From assembly GCA_950295325.1 (NCBI GenBank), contig OX485805.1, positions 42,120,758 to 42,184,757 on the forward strand: 64,000 nucleotides of DNA, given 5' to 3'. Below are positions 47,236 through 59,523 of the stretch, piece by piece (the first letter of the stretch is position 1; every line of letters begins with the position of its first letter). The position numbers were made by a program, and so were the translations under genes. The notes below the pieces were generated by a model that saw nothing but the letters and a program-made list of their open reading frames with translations, was not told where the DNA came from and searched no databases. This DNA is from Polytrichum commune. Taxonomy: Eukaryota; Streptophyta; Polytrichopsida; Polytrichales; Polytrichaceae.

Positions 47236-47825
47236 CAATAACACGATATTCAATATTTTGAGAGAGTGGGATCCTCTCAAAATATTATTGGCCATTTGGA
47301 CACCTAAAAGTCATGTTAGGTTGATAAATACTAGATTATACTTCAAACGTGTAGTTTTCATTAAAATGAGAGTATGTTAAGCTGGGAAATCGACTCATTT
47401 AGGTTGAGTCGACCTAAATGAGGACATTATGTTGTCAATTTAGGTTGAGTCGACCTAAATGAGGACAATATTTTGTTAATTTAGGTTGAGTCGACCTAAA
47501 TGAGGACAATATTTTGTCAATTTAGGTTGAGTCAACCTAAATGAGGACAATTATGTTGTCAATTTAGGTTGATTCAACCTAAATGATGGCAATTATGTTA
47601 GCCAATTTAGGTTGAGTCGACCTAAATGAGTCGATTTCCCAGCTTAACATACTCTCATTTTAATGTAAAGTACGGTGGAATTTACGGCGGAAAATCAAAT
47701 GTTATTTTTTTACTTGTACTCTACAACTTTCCAATGGTTTTCATTTCACTCTTGGATTAATAGTTTGCTTTATGTACTCTCAATTCATTGGAAAACTCTC
47801 ATTTTAATGAATATTGTGTTCAATG
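47236..47825. mobile_element. MITE-like insertion in unit 3 carrying a palindromic array
   Basis: About 590 bp present in unit 3 but missing at the matching point of unit 2 (about 21300). Its ends are imperfect inverted repeats: AACACGATATTCAATATTTTGAGAG at the left pairs with the complement of CTCTCATTTTAATGAATATTGTGTT at the right. Inside, 47360-47397 and about 47627-47664 are a near-perfect inverted repeat around the array described next. No coding sequence. Confidence 0.7.
47398..47628. repeat. 41-43-bp tandem array of a palindrome (6 copies)
   Basis: Copies of TTTAGGTTGAGTCGACCTAAA start at 47398, 47439, 47480, 47521, 47563 and 47606, separated by spacers like TGAGGACAATATTTTGTCAA. Two copies have GTCAAC or TTCAAC in the centre. 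The palindrome resembles the TTTGGGTCGACCGACCCAAA family to the right. Confidence 0.92.
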
Positions 47826-48959
47826 ACAATGGTATAGTTCTTGAATAGTATTTTGACTTTATTCCTGGCCCCACCTACCCTCCATACTTAGTTGGATGGT
47901 GTTATGTAAATGTATTTGAATTTATGCACAAACTTTGCACAATTCTAACCGTCAAATATGATGTACACTAGATCGCAAAACTACACCAATATGGTGGTTG
48001 GTGAACATGAAATACAAACATTCAAAGTTGTGGATGTTGTTAAGTTGTTTTTGTCGTTGTCCTTTGATGTTTTGTACCCAGAAGTGCACATCCCCTTATT
48101 AATTTTGGACAAGTGGTTTGTGCAAATAAAGTTAAATGTCGGTTGATTTTTTACCTAGTAAAGATGTTAATGTTGTATAATGTCCAAACAACCAATCTAA
48201 CGTTTGTTGGAAAAAACATGAAATCTATAATAAATAATGATAGTATTGCATAAGTCCAAATAGTAACTGAAACTAAATACAACATTATGTATGGGGTCCA
48301 TTTCCCATACCAATTAAGTATAGTGAGGGGGAATGAAACAAGAGATTTATTTCATAACAAAAGTGAAGTAAATCATAGTCACATGACTTAAGTTTACCTA
48401 TAACACTATATTCGTTAAAATGAGACTTTCTCTTGTCTCAAATTAATATATGGACCATCAAAATCAATCGTTGGCCGACATAAGCACATTGGGTAGAGCA
48501 CTTGACACCAACTTCATCAACAAAAACACATTGGATAGACCACTTGAAACCAACTTCGCCCCAAAAAAATCATATATAATGGTTGATATTATTAGCAAGG
48601 CCAATAATATATATACACAACGAGCTACATAGCATCATGTAATAAATGAAATTTTATTCAACCATACAATTTAGTCCCCCACATGATAATAAAATAAAGT
48701 TCACATTTGTTGGCAAATATTCTATATGGATATTCATCCAACCCCGAACAATATAGCGTTTCTAAGTTCAACCCAAACTCTACACCAATTTTGAAGAGCA
48801 CACATATGACTAGTATGTATGTACTAGTTATATATGAAATTATATTCATGATAACATAATTCTCCCAACGTCTCATTCAACGTGGTTTGCTTCTTGTGCG
48901 ATCCGAGCAATGTTGTCTTTAGCAAAAGTTATGTACTTTTGAGGGATGGACATTGATCC
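47826..48959. other. end of unit 3 homology; no gene
   Basis: Matches unit 2 (21310-21880) up to about 48400. There the sequence changes at AACACTATATTCGTTAAAATGAGAC, which looks like the end of the same MITE type as 47236-47825 and 50460-50710. No partner end was found. The rest to 48959 is AT-rich without recognisable genes. Confidence 0.4.
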
Positions 48960-49855
48960 ACTATGATTTTTTTGTGGTTTTCATGCTATGAATATGGAAT
49001 CTGTATCTATCCAAGATGGACCGTGCTCAGAATCCACCCTCCATCGAAAGTTAGGGTTTGTATCCCAGCCCGTATAATGGTGAATCACATCTTCATTCCA
49101 TGCCGTTGGTCAGTAGTACTCCACTTCAATTTGTCGAAAATGAGGCTGGAAGTTGCAAAATTTGGTTTCGACAAAGCTCTTGCCACCCACACTGGCTTTG
49201 CAAATGTCTCATCTCCAAGACGCAAAATGAGCATATAGCCTTCATGACAATCCACTGCAATGCAGAAAGATGGTGGGGGACGGTTACTAGCAGGCCCGAC
49301 GTAATGGTCGTCCACATCAAACTCCTCACGAACTTCTCCATTTCCTAAAAGACTGGCCTCCATAGCTTGTACATCAACTCGTGTTTGTGGCCAAAATCCA
49401 TGCTTCAAAGTAAGGGGGGTATCTTGGTGAAGGTCTACCAAGGCGGCACGAACACGTGTCCAATATTGTATCCAACTCCCGTAACGATGCCAACATGACC
49501 CACCAACATTCGCTATCTTCAAACTTTCCCAATATTGTATAAAGCCCCATATGCCTTTTACAATATCCTCCAAATTCTTCATACGTATTGGCTTGCAAGA
49601 CCTAGGCTTCCCGTCCGGTAACATTGTCTTTCCATCCGCATTAACGCGCCAAACAAGGAGACCCTCCGGCGGGCTCCAGTCTCACGGGTAGATCACTCTA
49701 AGGCATTTTTGTGCACCACGTGCGGCTAGGGGTTTTTTTGTTTTGGGGCTATTTACCTTCAAAGGTTGAATTAAAGCCTCCCTATAATTACTTAAATTTC
49801 AAAAATAGCCCATTTGTTTGCACCCTTCCATTACTTATATTGTCCAAGTCACTAC

Positions 49856-50288
49856 ATAACATTAAGTAGCAAGCCCGAATTGACCTTCTTAAAAGAGCAA
49901 AAGTAACACTAGGTTTGAGTTGTACTTAGGCTATTTTAGATCTATTTGGGTAGTTACTTTTAATGCTTAGTATTAATTATGTCGGTTTCTAGGACAAAAC
50001 TAATGTCAAGTGGTGATAAAGGTTCTAATCTAGGCTAAATTACGATCTTAACAAATTTAAATAGCTACAAAGCAACGGGAAAGTTGGTTAGGTCAAAAAG
50101 GTAGTTGAACTTTTTGGAAAAGTCTCCCGACACCCGCATTGGAAACCTCTTTGATACCTTTTTGAAGCTTCTATATTTGATTAATTATCCATTCATTCAC
50201 CCTTGCTTTGCAAACTTTTCCCTTCTTGTTGAGGTAAATTTGCGGGTACTCAAAGGGTACCCTCTTAACATTGCTACTTAATGTTATG
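49856..50288. mobile_element. MITE with CATAACATTAAGTAGCAAG termini, copy 2
   Basis: About 433 bp. The ends are CATAACATTAAGTAGCAAG and its near-complement TTGCTACTTAATGTTATG, and the interior matches 27720-28129. It is flanked by TA on both sides, at a place where the uninterrupted sibling at 54953 reads CACTGCAATTTT, so the empty site can be seen. The start may be off by one base. Confidence 0.88.
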
Positions 50289-50459
50289 TACAATTTTTTG
50301 TACTCTATATTCATTTTAAGTAATAAAAGCTAATCTACTTCCTAACGCAATTGACAAGTGTTGAGGGAAAACATGGAAACAAAAAATGGTGCAAACAATA
50401 ATACCATTGCGAACAGAGTTATGAAGAAAACACATAGGAGACCATATCAAAGTAATACC

Positions 50460-50711
50460 ATTATCATTATATTTGTTAATTTGGGATTCTTTTGGCATTT
50501 TGAGACAATTACAAATATAAGAATATGAATAAAATCACACAGATATTGGAGAATGTTGTAAGATGCAAATATTTTGAAACGGGTGTTCATATCAAGAACC
50601 CAATTAAGAACTCATATCAAAATGGTTTAGGTAGGACGACCCAAACATTAGACCATGTTGTTGTGATCCATATGTTAATTTGAGACAAGAGAAAGTCTTA
50701 AATTAACGAAT
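50460..50711. mobile_element. small MITE-like inverted-repeat element
   Basis: Left end CATTATATTTGTTAATTTGG and right end (complement) CACTATATTCGTTAATTTAA form imperfect inverted repeats of about 40 bp. It is part of a block that replaces about 40 bp of the host MITE sequence. The left end of a similar element occurs at about 48402. It contains one weak palindrome variant near 50626. Confidence 0.55.
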
Positions 50712-53407
50712 ATAGTGATCATTGCAAATATACCTGCTAGGATCCTTATCTTCAGCCCCTATATTAATTTTACAAAAAAATAATGGCCCATATTTTATGT
50801 CCATCTAACTTACTTATAATATGATTGTCTACATTTAATAGCCCCTTCATTATTTGGAATTCCTTTATAATTTTTTATTTCAAATGATTTTAATCCTCTC
50901 TATATTATGCCGCACATCGTTTTTAAAATGCACTAAGTGATCTATCCGTGTCCAGTCTTGTATAGTGCACAACAACTTGTATTGCATAGCGGGGACACCA
51001 TTGCCCCGCATATATAACCGGAATTGTTGTGTCTTTGTGTGCCCGATCAAATGGTGAGCTCCACTTCGAATATACGGTTCTATAAATGCCTTAAAGTCGG
51101 GCACCTCCTCGATCATATGGGGGATGACAGGAACGTTCTTCAAATCCATGTACGACTTCATCAACAATGGGATTGTTGGAAAATCCTCCTCTCGCAACTC
51201 CATGCTCTACCGCCCAAAAGATGCATCAATATCATCGTGCGTGTGGCCTACCAAAAGAATGGACACAAACACTTCTTTGAAAATGCCTTTCGCAACCAAC
51301 AACGACCAATATGCAAAAACATATCTACTTTTATTGTCCTTGGCACAATTGTCCAATTGGACACGCATGGTGGGGGGCAATTTCATAGCAAGCACGGGTT
51401 CACTAGGTGGTTCCGGCAACGAATGCATGTATATGTATTTTCCATCCAACACCGCCTCATATAGAGGTGTTGACCCCGTATTTTCAAACAACAATCTTGA
51501 AGAATAGGACGGTGGTTTCTCCAAATCACGTAAAAGCCTTGCAAATGACCCTATCGTATGGTTTGAGTCCGCCAGATACAAATCGAGAGCATAATCAGCA
51601 AACTTTACATCACCGTGTCCATGTGCAATCATTCTTACAATACCAACCCAGAGGATTATTATACATTTTTTTTAATCCATTTTATATATATCTATGTCCC
51701 CATTTCCAAAACGAAAAACAAACAAAGTTCTCTTTAGGGTATGTAATGTAGTTGTTTCCAAATTCACATGTAACCGATACAGGCAGCTTAAAAAATCCAT
51801 CCGTGGCTTTTATTCGATTTGCAAAACATGGGGACGCTGTTTTGGTATGGTCCATTTTGTCATGGATGACAGTAAGGACCTCCAAGGGCCTAGAAATGGA
51901 TAAGGCTCTATTTCTGTAGTAATCGTTACGGTGCGCCTCTTGCATGTTCACATGTTTGAAATAGTTCAATTGATGTGCTGCATAGGATTCGGTACCCATC
52001 GTGTGTGCATCACGAAGGCGCTTCACTTCTCGCAATTGGAACACCGCGCAAATTTGTCACCTCATCTTTTTGTAATGTATTCGCTAAAATTTGCTTTCTT
52101 AATTGCATTCAATTTTGACAGCGAAATTGGCTCCAAACTGGCCTTCTCACCCACTGCATTTACGTCCAACAATATGTCTTTCCATTTTGTGCATGTGGGA
52201 AGAACCTTTTCCACAACCTTTTCACTGGTTGCAAGTGTGCGTGTTTTGTGCGGCATTGCATCGGCAAAGGTGACAACGATAGTCGCCAAAGTGGCAGTTA
52301 CTTGCCTTGTGGTTTCCCTAGGTTTCTTCAAACTCATGTTCCCATGGTGACGAGACCGGCGGCCTTCTTTGGCATATGCGGCTTGTCTATAAAATTCAGC
52401 TTTGGACACACCGCGAATGGTGTACCATGCCGTACAACACACGTCTATGCTTTCAAGGGTGATGACCTTGTGACTAGCCCCGTTCACATGTATCACCCTA
52501 TGTACATCAAGTTTTTTGGTGGATCTCAAACGGAAATCTCCAAGCCACATTTCTTCCCGGATGGCCTTCATTTTATCCCTTGGGAACAATTGGCAACAAC
52601 GGTGCACACAACAATCCTTTGTAGCAACTTCTCTAATGGACTCTTCACCGAGCAACCTTTGATGTTTACACTCATTTGTAGACATAGTAGGACGTGCCAA
52701 TGTCTCGTACTTTCGTTGCCCTTTGCGTGGCCGCATGTTTGTTTGGAGCTCCTTTTGGATTTGAATGCGTCGTTGCTCATGTTCACGCAAACTAACTCCA
52801 TCAATCATGACATTCCCCAATGGCCACTTGCGGAGGGAAAACCTATGAGTGGGATCCACCTCGGAATGAATGAGTGACTCCAATATGACAACCCCAACAT
52901 CCTCGGTGCCAAGCGGGTTTTCATCAATGCAATCTTGTGGATGGGTGTTACGACAAATACCCTCCGCCACAGCCACTCCACTGTCATTAACAAGTATCAT
53001 CTCCAAATTCACCCATGAAGCTCTTGAAAGCCCTACACATTCCACAGTGGGGCAAAACGGAACGGAAGTTGAAGGAACCCCCAAATGATCTTCATCTAAA
53101 CTATCATCCATAGTGGCCTCCCCGACAATGTCTAGCTCATCCTCAGATGCAGATAGCCAAGTGGCCATGTCTTCGGAGGAGCAATCCCCTTGTCCATTAA
53201 ATCTCTCCATCGTGCCTACACACATGCACATCGAGCCTTGTGAAAGAGGCACACAAGTTTAAGGGTCCAAAAGCAAAACAATCAAAATATTTTACTTCAT
53301 GAAATTCGGGGACACTTAGTCCTAACACCTGTTTGTATGACTACTATATTAGTGCGATTGTAATGTTTGCGTCGTCAAATTGCCACATAACCAAAATTTC
53401 AACAAGG

Positions 53408-53902
53408 TTTAGGTCGACTGACCCAAACCTTGTTGACGCAAAATGGGGTCAGAGTCATCCTTTGTACATCCTCACTGTGGGAAAGGATTTGGGTCGACCG
53501 ACCTAAACCTTGTGGGGTAGGATGGGCTCAAAGTCCACCCTAGTACTTGCCCCATGTCGAGATGGGTTTGGGTCGAGCGACCCAAACCTTGTGGGGTAGG
53601 ATGGGCTCAGAGTCCACCCTAGTACCTGCCCCATGTGAGGATAGGTTTGGGTTGACCGACCCAAACCTTGTGGGATAGGATGGGCTCTGAGTCCACCCTA
53701 GTACCTGCCCCATGTCAGAATGGGTTTGGGTCGAGCGACCCAAACCTTGTGAGGCAGGATGGGCTCAGAGTACACCCTAGTACCTGCCCCATGTGAGGAT
53801 AGGTTTGGGTTGACCGACCCAAACCTTGTGGGGTAGGATGGGCTCAGAGTCCACCTTAGTAACTGCCCCATGTGGGGATGGGTTTGGGTCGACCGACCCA
53901 AA
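53408..53902. repeat. 79-bp tandem array, each unit carrying a TTTGGGTCG palindrome
   Basis: Seven palindromes start at 53408, 53488, 53567, 53646, 53725, 53804 and 53883, spaced 79-80 bp. They are TTTGGGTCGACCGACCCAAA or close variants, with GAGC or GACC centres. The spacer is CTTGTGGGGTAGGATGGGCT and following bases. Open frames here are products of the repeat. Confidence 0.95.
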
Positions 53903-54952
53903 CTGTCCGAACAATCCGTCGTCTAATGCGGCATGAATATAGCATCTTCTATATATAGGCTCATTGGGAAAATTAAAGTCATGGATGGATGTTGTGAATG
54001 CTAGCGTGCTCTAACCTTGTAGTAGAGCTCCAAGTGAGAGAGCTTGTTGCAATTTCAGGAGCGGGAGATGAGCAAAAATGACCGTCTTTTCCGGAAGGCT
54101 AGCCCTTTATACTGTCCGCCTCCGCTCCCTCTGCTTCCTCTTTGGATACCTTTCCCGCTTGATTCCCCTTTAGCCGTTAGTTCAAATTTTCTGACACAAT
54201 CTTCCGCTTCATGTTTATAATAGAATAAATGTACTAAGTGTGGCTCTTCGGTGCCCCAACTATCAAGTGCCTTGAGTTGACCAATGATCAGGGAGAACTG
54301 GTTGAGTTTGAGAAATAATTGGTTGAAATTCAAGACTGCAAGAAATTTACCGATCATTTTAGAGGAATTTAAAGAATATACCCCAATTTAATTAAGGAAA
54401 ACCGGATGATGCCAACATGTAACCGGTTGGACTTACAAACACTAGGATCTCAACCGGTTATGCTCAAAAATCTCCCCGATCACTGGAGTGGACATATATT
54501 TTGTGTGTAGAATAAATATGTATTGTCACTATTTGAGATATTGTATCTGTTTTTTATTTTCTGAAATGAATATGACTTGCACCATTGGCAGGAAGGGTCG
54601 TAGCCACATGTATTCTAGCAAGTGCATTAAAGGAAATGAATATCTGATAAGTGATTTAGAAAAATCATCCCCACACAACTTCACTTTGATCCATCTTAGG
54701 AACATAATAAATTATGTTTCAAGATATTATTCTACTTGAACTCAAATTTTATGCTATATTTTAACAAATATGTTGACAAAAAAGTGACAGCATTGTTTAA
54801 CTCCATATGGTAAAAGTCACTAAACACAATAGTTAAAGTAGCTATTCAGACCATTGCAAGAGGAAGTATATAATATTAATAACAAAGAACAAACATGACA
54901 TTGTGCCAATGAGAAAAACTATTAAAGCTCCGAATATGTCATTTGTAATGTG
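53903..54952. other. intergenic DNA; no gene
   Basis: About 54290-54480 resembles a segment in units 1 and 2 (8090-8280, 23030-23220) that includes a CAAGACT...AGAAAT region, so it may be an old repeat. Nothing else is recognised. Confidence 0.35.
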
Positions 54953-55489
54953 CACGGGTAGATCACTCTAAGGCATTTTTGTGCACCACGTGCGGCTGGG
55001 GGTTTTTTGTTTTGGGGTTATTTACCTTCAAGGGTTGAATTAAAGCCTCCCTATAATTACTTAAATTTCAAAAATGGCCCATTTGTTTGCACCCTTTCAT
55101 TACTTATATTGTCCAAGTCACTGCAATTTTTTGTACTCTATATTCCTTTTAAGTAATAAAAGCTAATATACTTCCTAATGCAATTGACAAGTGTTGAGGG
55201 AAAGCATGGAACAAAGAAGGGTGCAAACATCCCCGTGAGTCTTAAACCCATTTACATACCAAACTAAACATACCTGCTATGATCCTTATCTTCAGCCCCT
55301 ATATTAATTTTACAAAAAAATAATGGCCCACATTTTATGTCCATCTAACTTACTTATAATGGGATTGTCTACATTTAATGGCCCCTTTATTATTTGGAAT
55401 TCCTTTATAATTTTTATTTCAAATGATTTTAATCCTCTCTATATTATGCCGCACGTCGTTTTTAAAATGCACTAAGTGATCTACCCGTG
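54953..55489. mobile_element. hAT-type MITE, CACGGGTAGATCACT family, copy 5
   Basis: A 537-bp uninterrupted member flanked by a perfect 8-bp duplication GTAATGTG (54945-54952 and 55490-55497). It is the best reference copy of the long form in the window. Confidence 0.94.
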
Positions 55490-58127
55490 GTAATGTGTGC
55501 ACACAACATTGTTCCATTCTCAAGCATGCAAGTGTGACAATGACCAACCTTTGTGGAAGTCATTAATGAAATTCCAATTACAAATGTCACTTTCTAGTTC
55601 ACTCTTCCAAGGATGTTTAATTTGAACTTATCCTCAAATCCATTTTTAACTTTAGCAGTGTTTGTGAGAAAAACATGCAAAGTTCGAAATGTATGTCATT
55701 ATAACATTCACAAAATAAAATGTACCTTTTATTAGTATATAATGTTTAATTATTTCAAATAACATATTAACATGATAAAGATCGTATGTACTATAATCTT
55801 GTTATTAGACTCCTCGTACTAAGGATGACTTGATTGTGACCACTACATCACATGTTTGCTTTAGTGAATTTTCTTGTAAATGACTACACAACCATATTCC
55901 ACATCCTTGAATTAAAATGTTGTCATGACTAAATACATTTGTAATTAAATTTACAAGCACTAAGGCCCCGTCATTTGACCTATGTGCCAATCATTTATGG
56001 CTTGTGGTGCAACAAGTCCCAATTTATTATTCTTATTTGAACATGCTAAACCCTAAACCCTAAACCCTAATATATGTGGAGCAACCATTGACCAACAAAG
56101 TGATTGCTTCAATGGCTTCATATGATGTTGAACTCCATGGGGGTGCAAGGGTTACATCTGTAATCATTATGCTTCTCATGTTTACTTTAAATATCAACTT
56201 CCATATAAATATATAAATGTTCCATGATATAAATTAAACAACCGATTTTTGTTTTTGACAAAAAACTATGATAAGGTGTCAATACATTTTGTCTAATTCT
56301 ATATTATAATAATTGAATATACATAAACTCGTATACCCAAATTTGTGTAATGCTACTTATTAGGGGATCTATGATAGGCTAGAGCCTTGTCCTCCAGCAT
56401 TAACCATCATAGAAATGACAATATGTATTCATTTTATCAAACCATGTAAATAGTTACCACGCTAATAATATTAAACCGTGTAATTGCCTTTGAGCATTTG
56501 TGATTCCATATGTCTAAACATGTGAAATTTTAAAACACATAATGGCTTAATTTCAATATTAGCAATCCCAATTAAGGACAATTCAATTCAATACATTAAA
56601 ATCAGAGTTGGGAAAGATGATCATCAAAGATGACATAGTTGAATGTGAAATGAATTGTGTTATTTATCTAAAGTCCCTAAACTGCTTAGGAACCAATAAG
56701 TTCAACTACTTTGGAAAATTGAGAATTTCGTGAAATACCTTAGGCTATGTACCTGTTTCGGAAGGGTTTAGGGATTAGGATGATAAGGGTTTAGGGACTA
56801 GGGCTGCCCCGTAACCCTATTTGCGTGAGTGCCCTAAAGCCATGGATTAGGGCCTTTTCCCGAGGGCAACAAAACCCAAAAGGTCGCCCTTTTCGGGTTT
56901 TTTTCACCTCTCCGCGCCAAGTGCAGCTCTGTGCCGCCTCCACGAACCGACGCATTCCCTCGCATTCTCTTCCTCCCTCCTTTCTTTTGCTAACGTGAGT
57001 GTAAGGTTAGTTCCCCCTTCTTGTTTTGTAGTTTGGGAGTATAGATGCTATAGATTCATTTGTGATTCCTCTCATTGGTTTATCATTTAGAGTATTGATA
57101 GTTTATGGGTTTCAGAGTGTTGAGGGTTGTGAGATTCACAGTATTGAGGGTTTAAGAGCTTCAGAGTGTTAATAGCTTGAAGGTTTGAGAGTTAGAGTGT
57201 TCAGGGTCAGAGATTCAGAGTGTTGAGTGTTGAGGGTTTATCATTTAGATTGTTCATAGCTTGAAGGAATTAGATTTAGAGTGTTGAGGGTTGTGAGTTT
57301 GTGAGATTCAGAATGTTGAGGGTTTATGACCTTCAAAGTCTTGATAGCTTTACATTCAGAGTGTTGTGAGTTTGATTGATTGTAAAGTGTTTGTAGAGCG
57401 GTCTTAGATTCATCAGAGTGTCCAGTGTTTGTGAGATTAGAGCACAACTGCTTGTCAGATTTAAATTACATCAATAGCTTGCAAGAAAAACTTCTGGTAA
57501 AGCTAGCAAGAACATGTAATTTTTTTCGTGCATAAATATGTTTTTCTTATGCTTATCCTAAGCATTCTATCCTAAGCATACTATCATAAGTATTATATAA
57601 TAATATTTATTTTATAATCATTTTATAATAAGCAGTGTATCATTAGTGATCAAAAATTGAAACAATAAGAATTAGTTGAAAATACATATAATTTACAACT
57701 GATTTTTTTTGTTTCAATGTATGGAAACTTGTTTGGGTCGAGCGACCCAAACCATGGGATACTAAATTCATATTGATCCCATAATATAACATCTTATGAA
57801 ACCTAAACCCTAAAACCAAAATAAGCGCAATGTCCAAGTATATCTACATGAAATATGTAAATGGCCACTAACGAAAACACTTCTGAATAACTATTTTACC
57901 AACTATTTCAAAATTCGTATTACACGATCAAGCTAATTCCCAACCCCAGATAATTATTGACATTTATCAAACTTCATGTGGCTTATGTTTGAGTCGTTCT
58001 ATCCAAACCTATCAATCTGTGACCTCAACATATTTGACATCCTTCATAACCGTATACATGCTTATTTAAATTTGTAATAGTTTGGATGGCCCGACCGAAA
58101 CTAACAGTGCTATGATTTTTCTTGCTG
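55490..58127. other. intergenic/possible leader of the ParB-like gene
   Basis: Contains a short telomere-type tract CCCTAAACCCTAAACCCTAA (about 56050-56070). A CT-rich segment (about 56935-56995) runs into GTGAGT, which could be a leader exon with a donor. A loose array of GAGTGTTGAGGGTTT-like repeats lies at about 57110-57430. One perfect palindrome lies at 57732-57751, with two decayed ones near 57985 and 58081. No protein-coding gene is supported before 58128. Confidence 0.35.
57732..57751. repeat. isolated TTTGGGTCGAGCGACCCAAA palindrome
   Basis: A perfect 9-bp stem with a 2-base centre, alone in non-coding DNA. It is a member of the dispersed family. Confidence 0.9.
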
Positions 58128-59464
58128 ATGGCCCCCCAAAAAAGACCTAGAGAAATATGGTTCATGCTCTCACCAGATGTGGTATGGCAAGAACACGAAA
58201 CCCTTGAAGATGAGTCTTACGTGCCTAAGGACGGGCTTGTGATTGCGTGGTCCCTCAAGTTGTTAAGGCATCGCAGTTCAAGATCCTCTTTGTGGTGAAA
58301 GTTGGGACAATGGATCAAAACACATGGGCAACTCTGACGGGGTGGGAGGTGGCGCCAGTACAGGCTCTAGGTGACTATGTCGACGTCATTCTTGAGAATT
58401 CTGCAATGCAGAATGCACATATGTTCATGCACCAATTCTCTGAGCCATTTGATCCCTTGTACGTTAAGGACTCTTGCGTTGAGCCAGACGTTATTAAACC
58501 GGAGTCTATCTTCATAGATATAAGCATTTCAAACATGAAGGTTGCAAGCAGGTTTACAAAGGTCAAACATACAATCAATGCAATAAACAAGGCTCAACAG
58601 AGCAGGTCCAAATTACAATAGCCGGTGAGGAGGAAGGCCACAACTGAAGAAGACGCAGGCTCGTCGAGACCTCAAACAGTGAGAAAACCGCGAGTTGTTC
58701 CCACTTACTCAAGAAGAACTACGCCTACGGAAACACCAGCTAATAGTGAGACACCAACGCCATCAAACAGCCGCCAGACAGCTCCTTCAAAGAGGCCAAG
58801 AGAATCGGCATCAGTTATGACTGATGAGCTAGTCTCCCCATAGTTGCGCATGCCAAAGCCTGGGCAAGAAGTGGATGCGTTTGAGATCCAAAAAATCGTG
58901 AACAATTTCACGACCAAGTGCTCTCACTGTTTCTTCATGGGTAGGGAGTTCAAGTTCGACGTCACTATTGCTCAGTACCACCTAGTCCCGCCAGAAAAGT
59001 ATGTTCGGGCAAAGGAAGATGCATACGTGGATTGGATAATCGCGCAGATAGTGAGTGAGCAATTCAAAGACAATAGGCAAACTATCGTAGTCATGCCCCA
59101 GGGACACAAAAGAATGCCCACCCGGATATGTGGCCGCCAATTCAAAAAGGCGATTTTTGGCTAATTGACGGTCAACACAACGTAGAAGCGTCAAAGAAAA
59201 TCCAACTAATGACCGAGTGGGATGATCCCAATCACCAGAAAGAGAAATTGAAGGTGTGGAAGGCCTTGGTGGTGTGGTCAGATGACGAAACCAGACTCAG
59301 CGACATCTCCCGCTACTTCGACATGGGGAACAAGAAATGAGCATACCAAGCTTCGTGAATTCGCAACATCATGGCCTCACGGGAGGTGTGGGAGTTCCAC
59401 GGCAGGCCTCCCAAGGAGAGGGAGAATGCGAAGGACAAGAATCCAAAGTGGGAGGTGAGTATGG

Positions 59465-59523
59465 TTTGGGTCGACCGACCCAAACTCTTGTTTTGTTTCA
59501 TAGTTTGGGTTGACCAATCCAAA
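59465..59523. repeat. two palindromes inside intron of the ParB-like gene
   Basis: A perfect TTTGGGTCGACCGACCCAAA lies at 59465-59484, 5 bases after the GTGAGT donor. A decayed partner (TTTGGGTTGACCAATCCAAA) lies at 59504-59523. Confidence 0.9.

Larger units (their letters stand above)
49683..50950. mobile_element. hAT-type MITE, CACGGGTAGATCACT family, copy 4 (with inner insertions)
   Basis: Flanked by a perfect 8-bp duplication TCCAGTCT (49675-49682 and 50951-50958). It is 1268 bp because it contains the MITE at 49856-50288 and another insertion at about 50391-50733. It lies within coding sequence of the DUF7869-type gene. Confidence 0.93.
48960..53252 (-). pseudogene. DUF7869-type transposase-like gene, disrupted
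   Basis: Reads right to left through open segments 53252-52062, 52044-51682, 51632-51207, 51203-50959 and, beyond a MITE, 49682-49085. The first segment has an acidic N-terminus and a Cys-rich region (DCCVHRCC; DVCCTAWYTIRGVS). The next has CSNCEK (in another frame) and IHDKMDHTK. The third has VQLDNCAKDNK and GHTHDDIDASFGR. These D-based motifs match a widespread plant/metazoan family annotated DUF7869, thought to be transposase-derived. A stop (TGA at about 52060) and a frameshift separate the first two segments. A small intron of about 100 bp is likely between 51750 and 51650. The MITE at 49683-50950 interrupts codons after IQDW; the frame continues exactly on the far side. No terminal repeats were identified. 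Confidence 0.65.

Noticed and set aside
49085-49624. Minus-strand open frame as an independent gene
   Set aside because: It is the 3' continuation of the DUF7869-type gene, separated only by the MITE at 49683-50950.
52248-52877. A 209-codon + strand open frame
   Set aside because: It lies antisense to the DUF7869-type coding segment and its product has no recognisable motif; a shadow frame.
53540-53901. Two 67-codon minus-strand frames with near-identical products
   Set aside because: They are translations of the 79-bp palindrome array, shifted by repeat units, not genes.
53408-53902. The 79-bp array as a CRISPR array
   Set aside because: The spacers are near-identical to one another, so the whole unit is repeated; this is a minisatellite in a plant genome.
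56045-56070. Telomere-type CCCTAAA tract as a chromosome end
   Set aside because: Only about three repeats, with ordinary sequence on both sides; an interstitial trace or chance.
58619-58843. TAG readthrough or an alternative genetic code in the ParB-like gene
   Set aside because: Frameshifts and TGA stops occur as well, and all are explained by decay.
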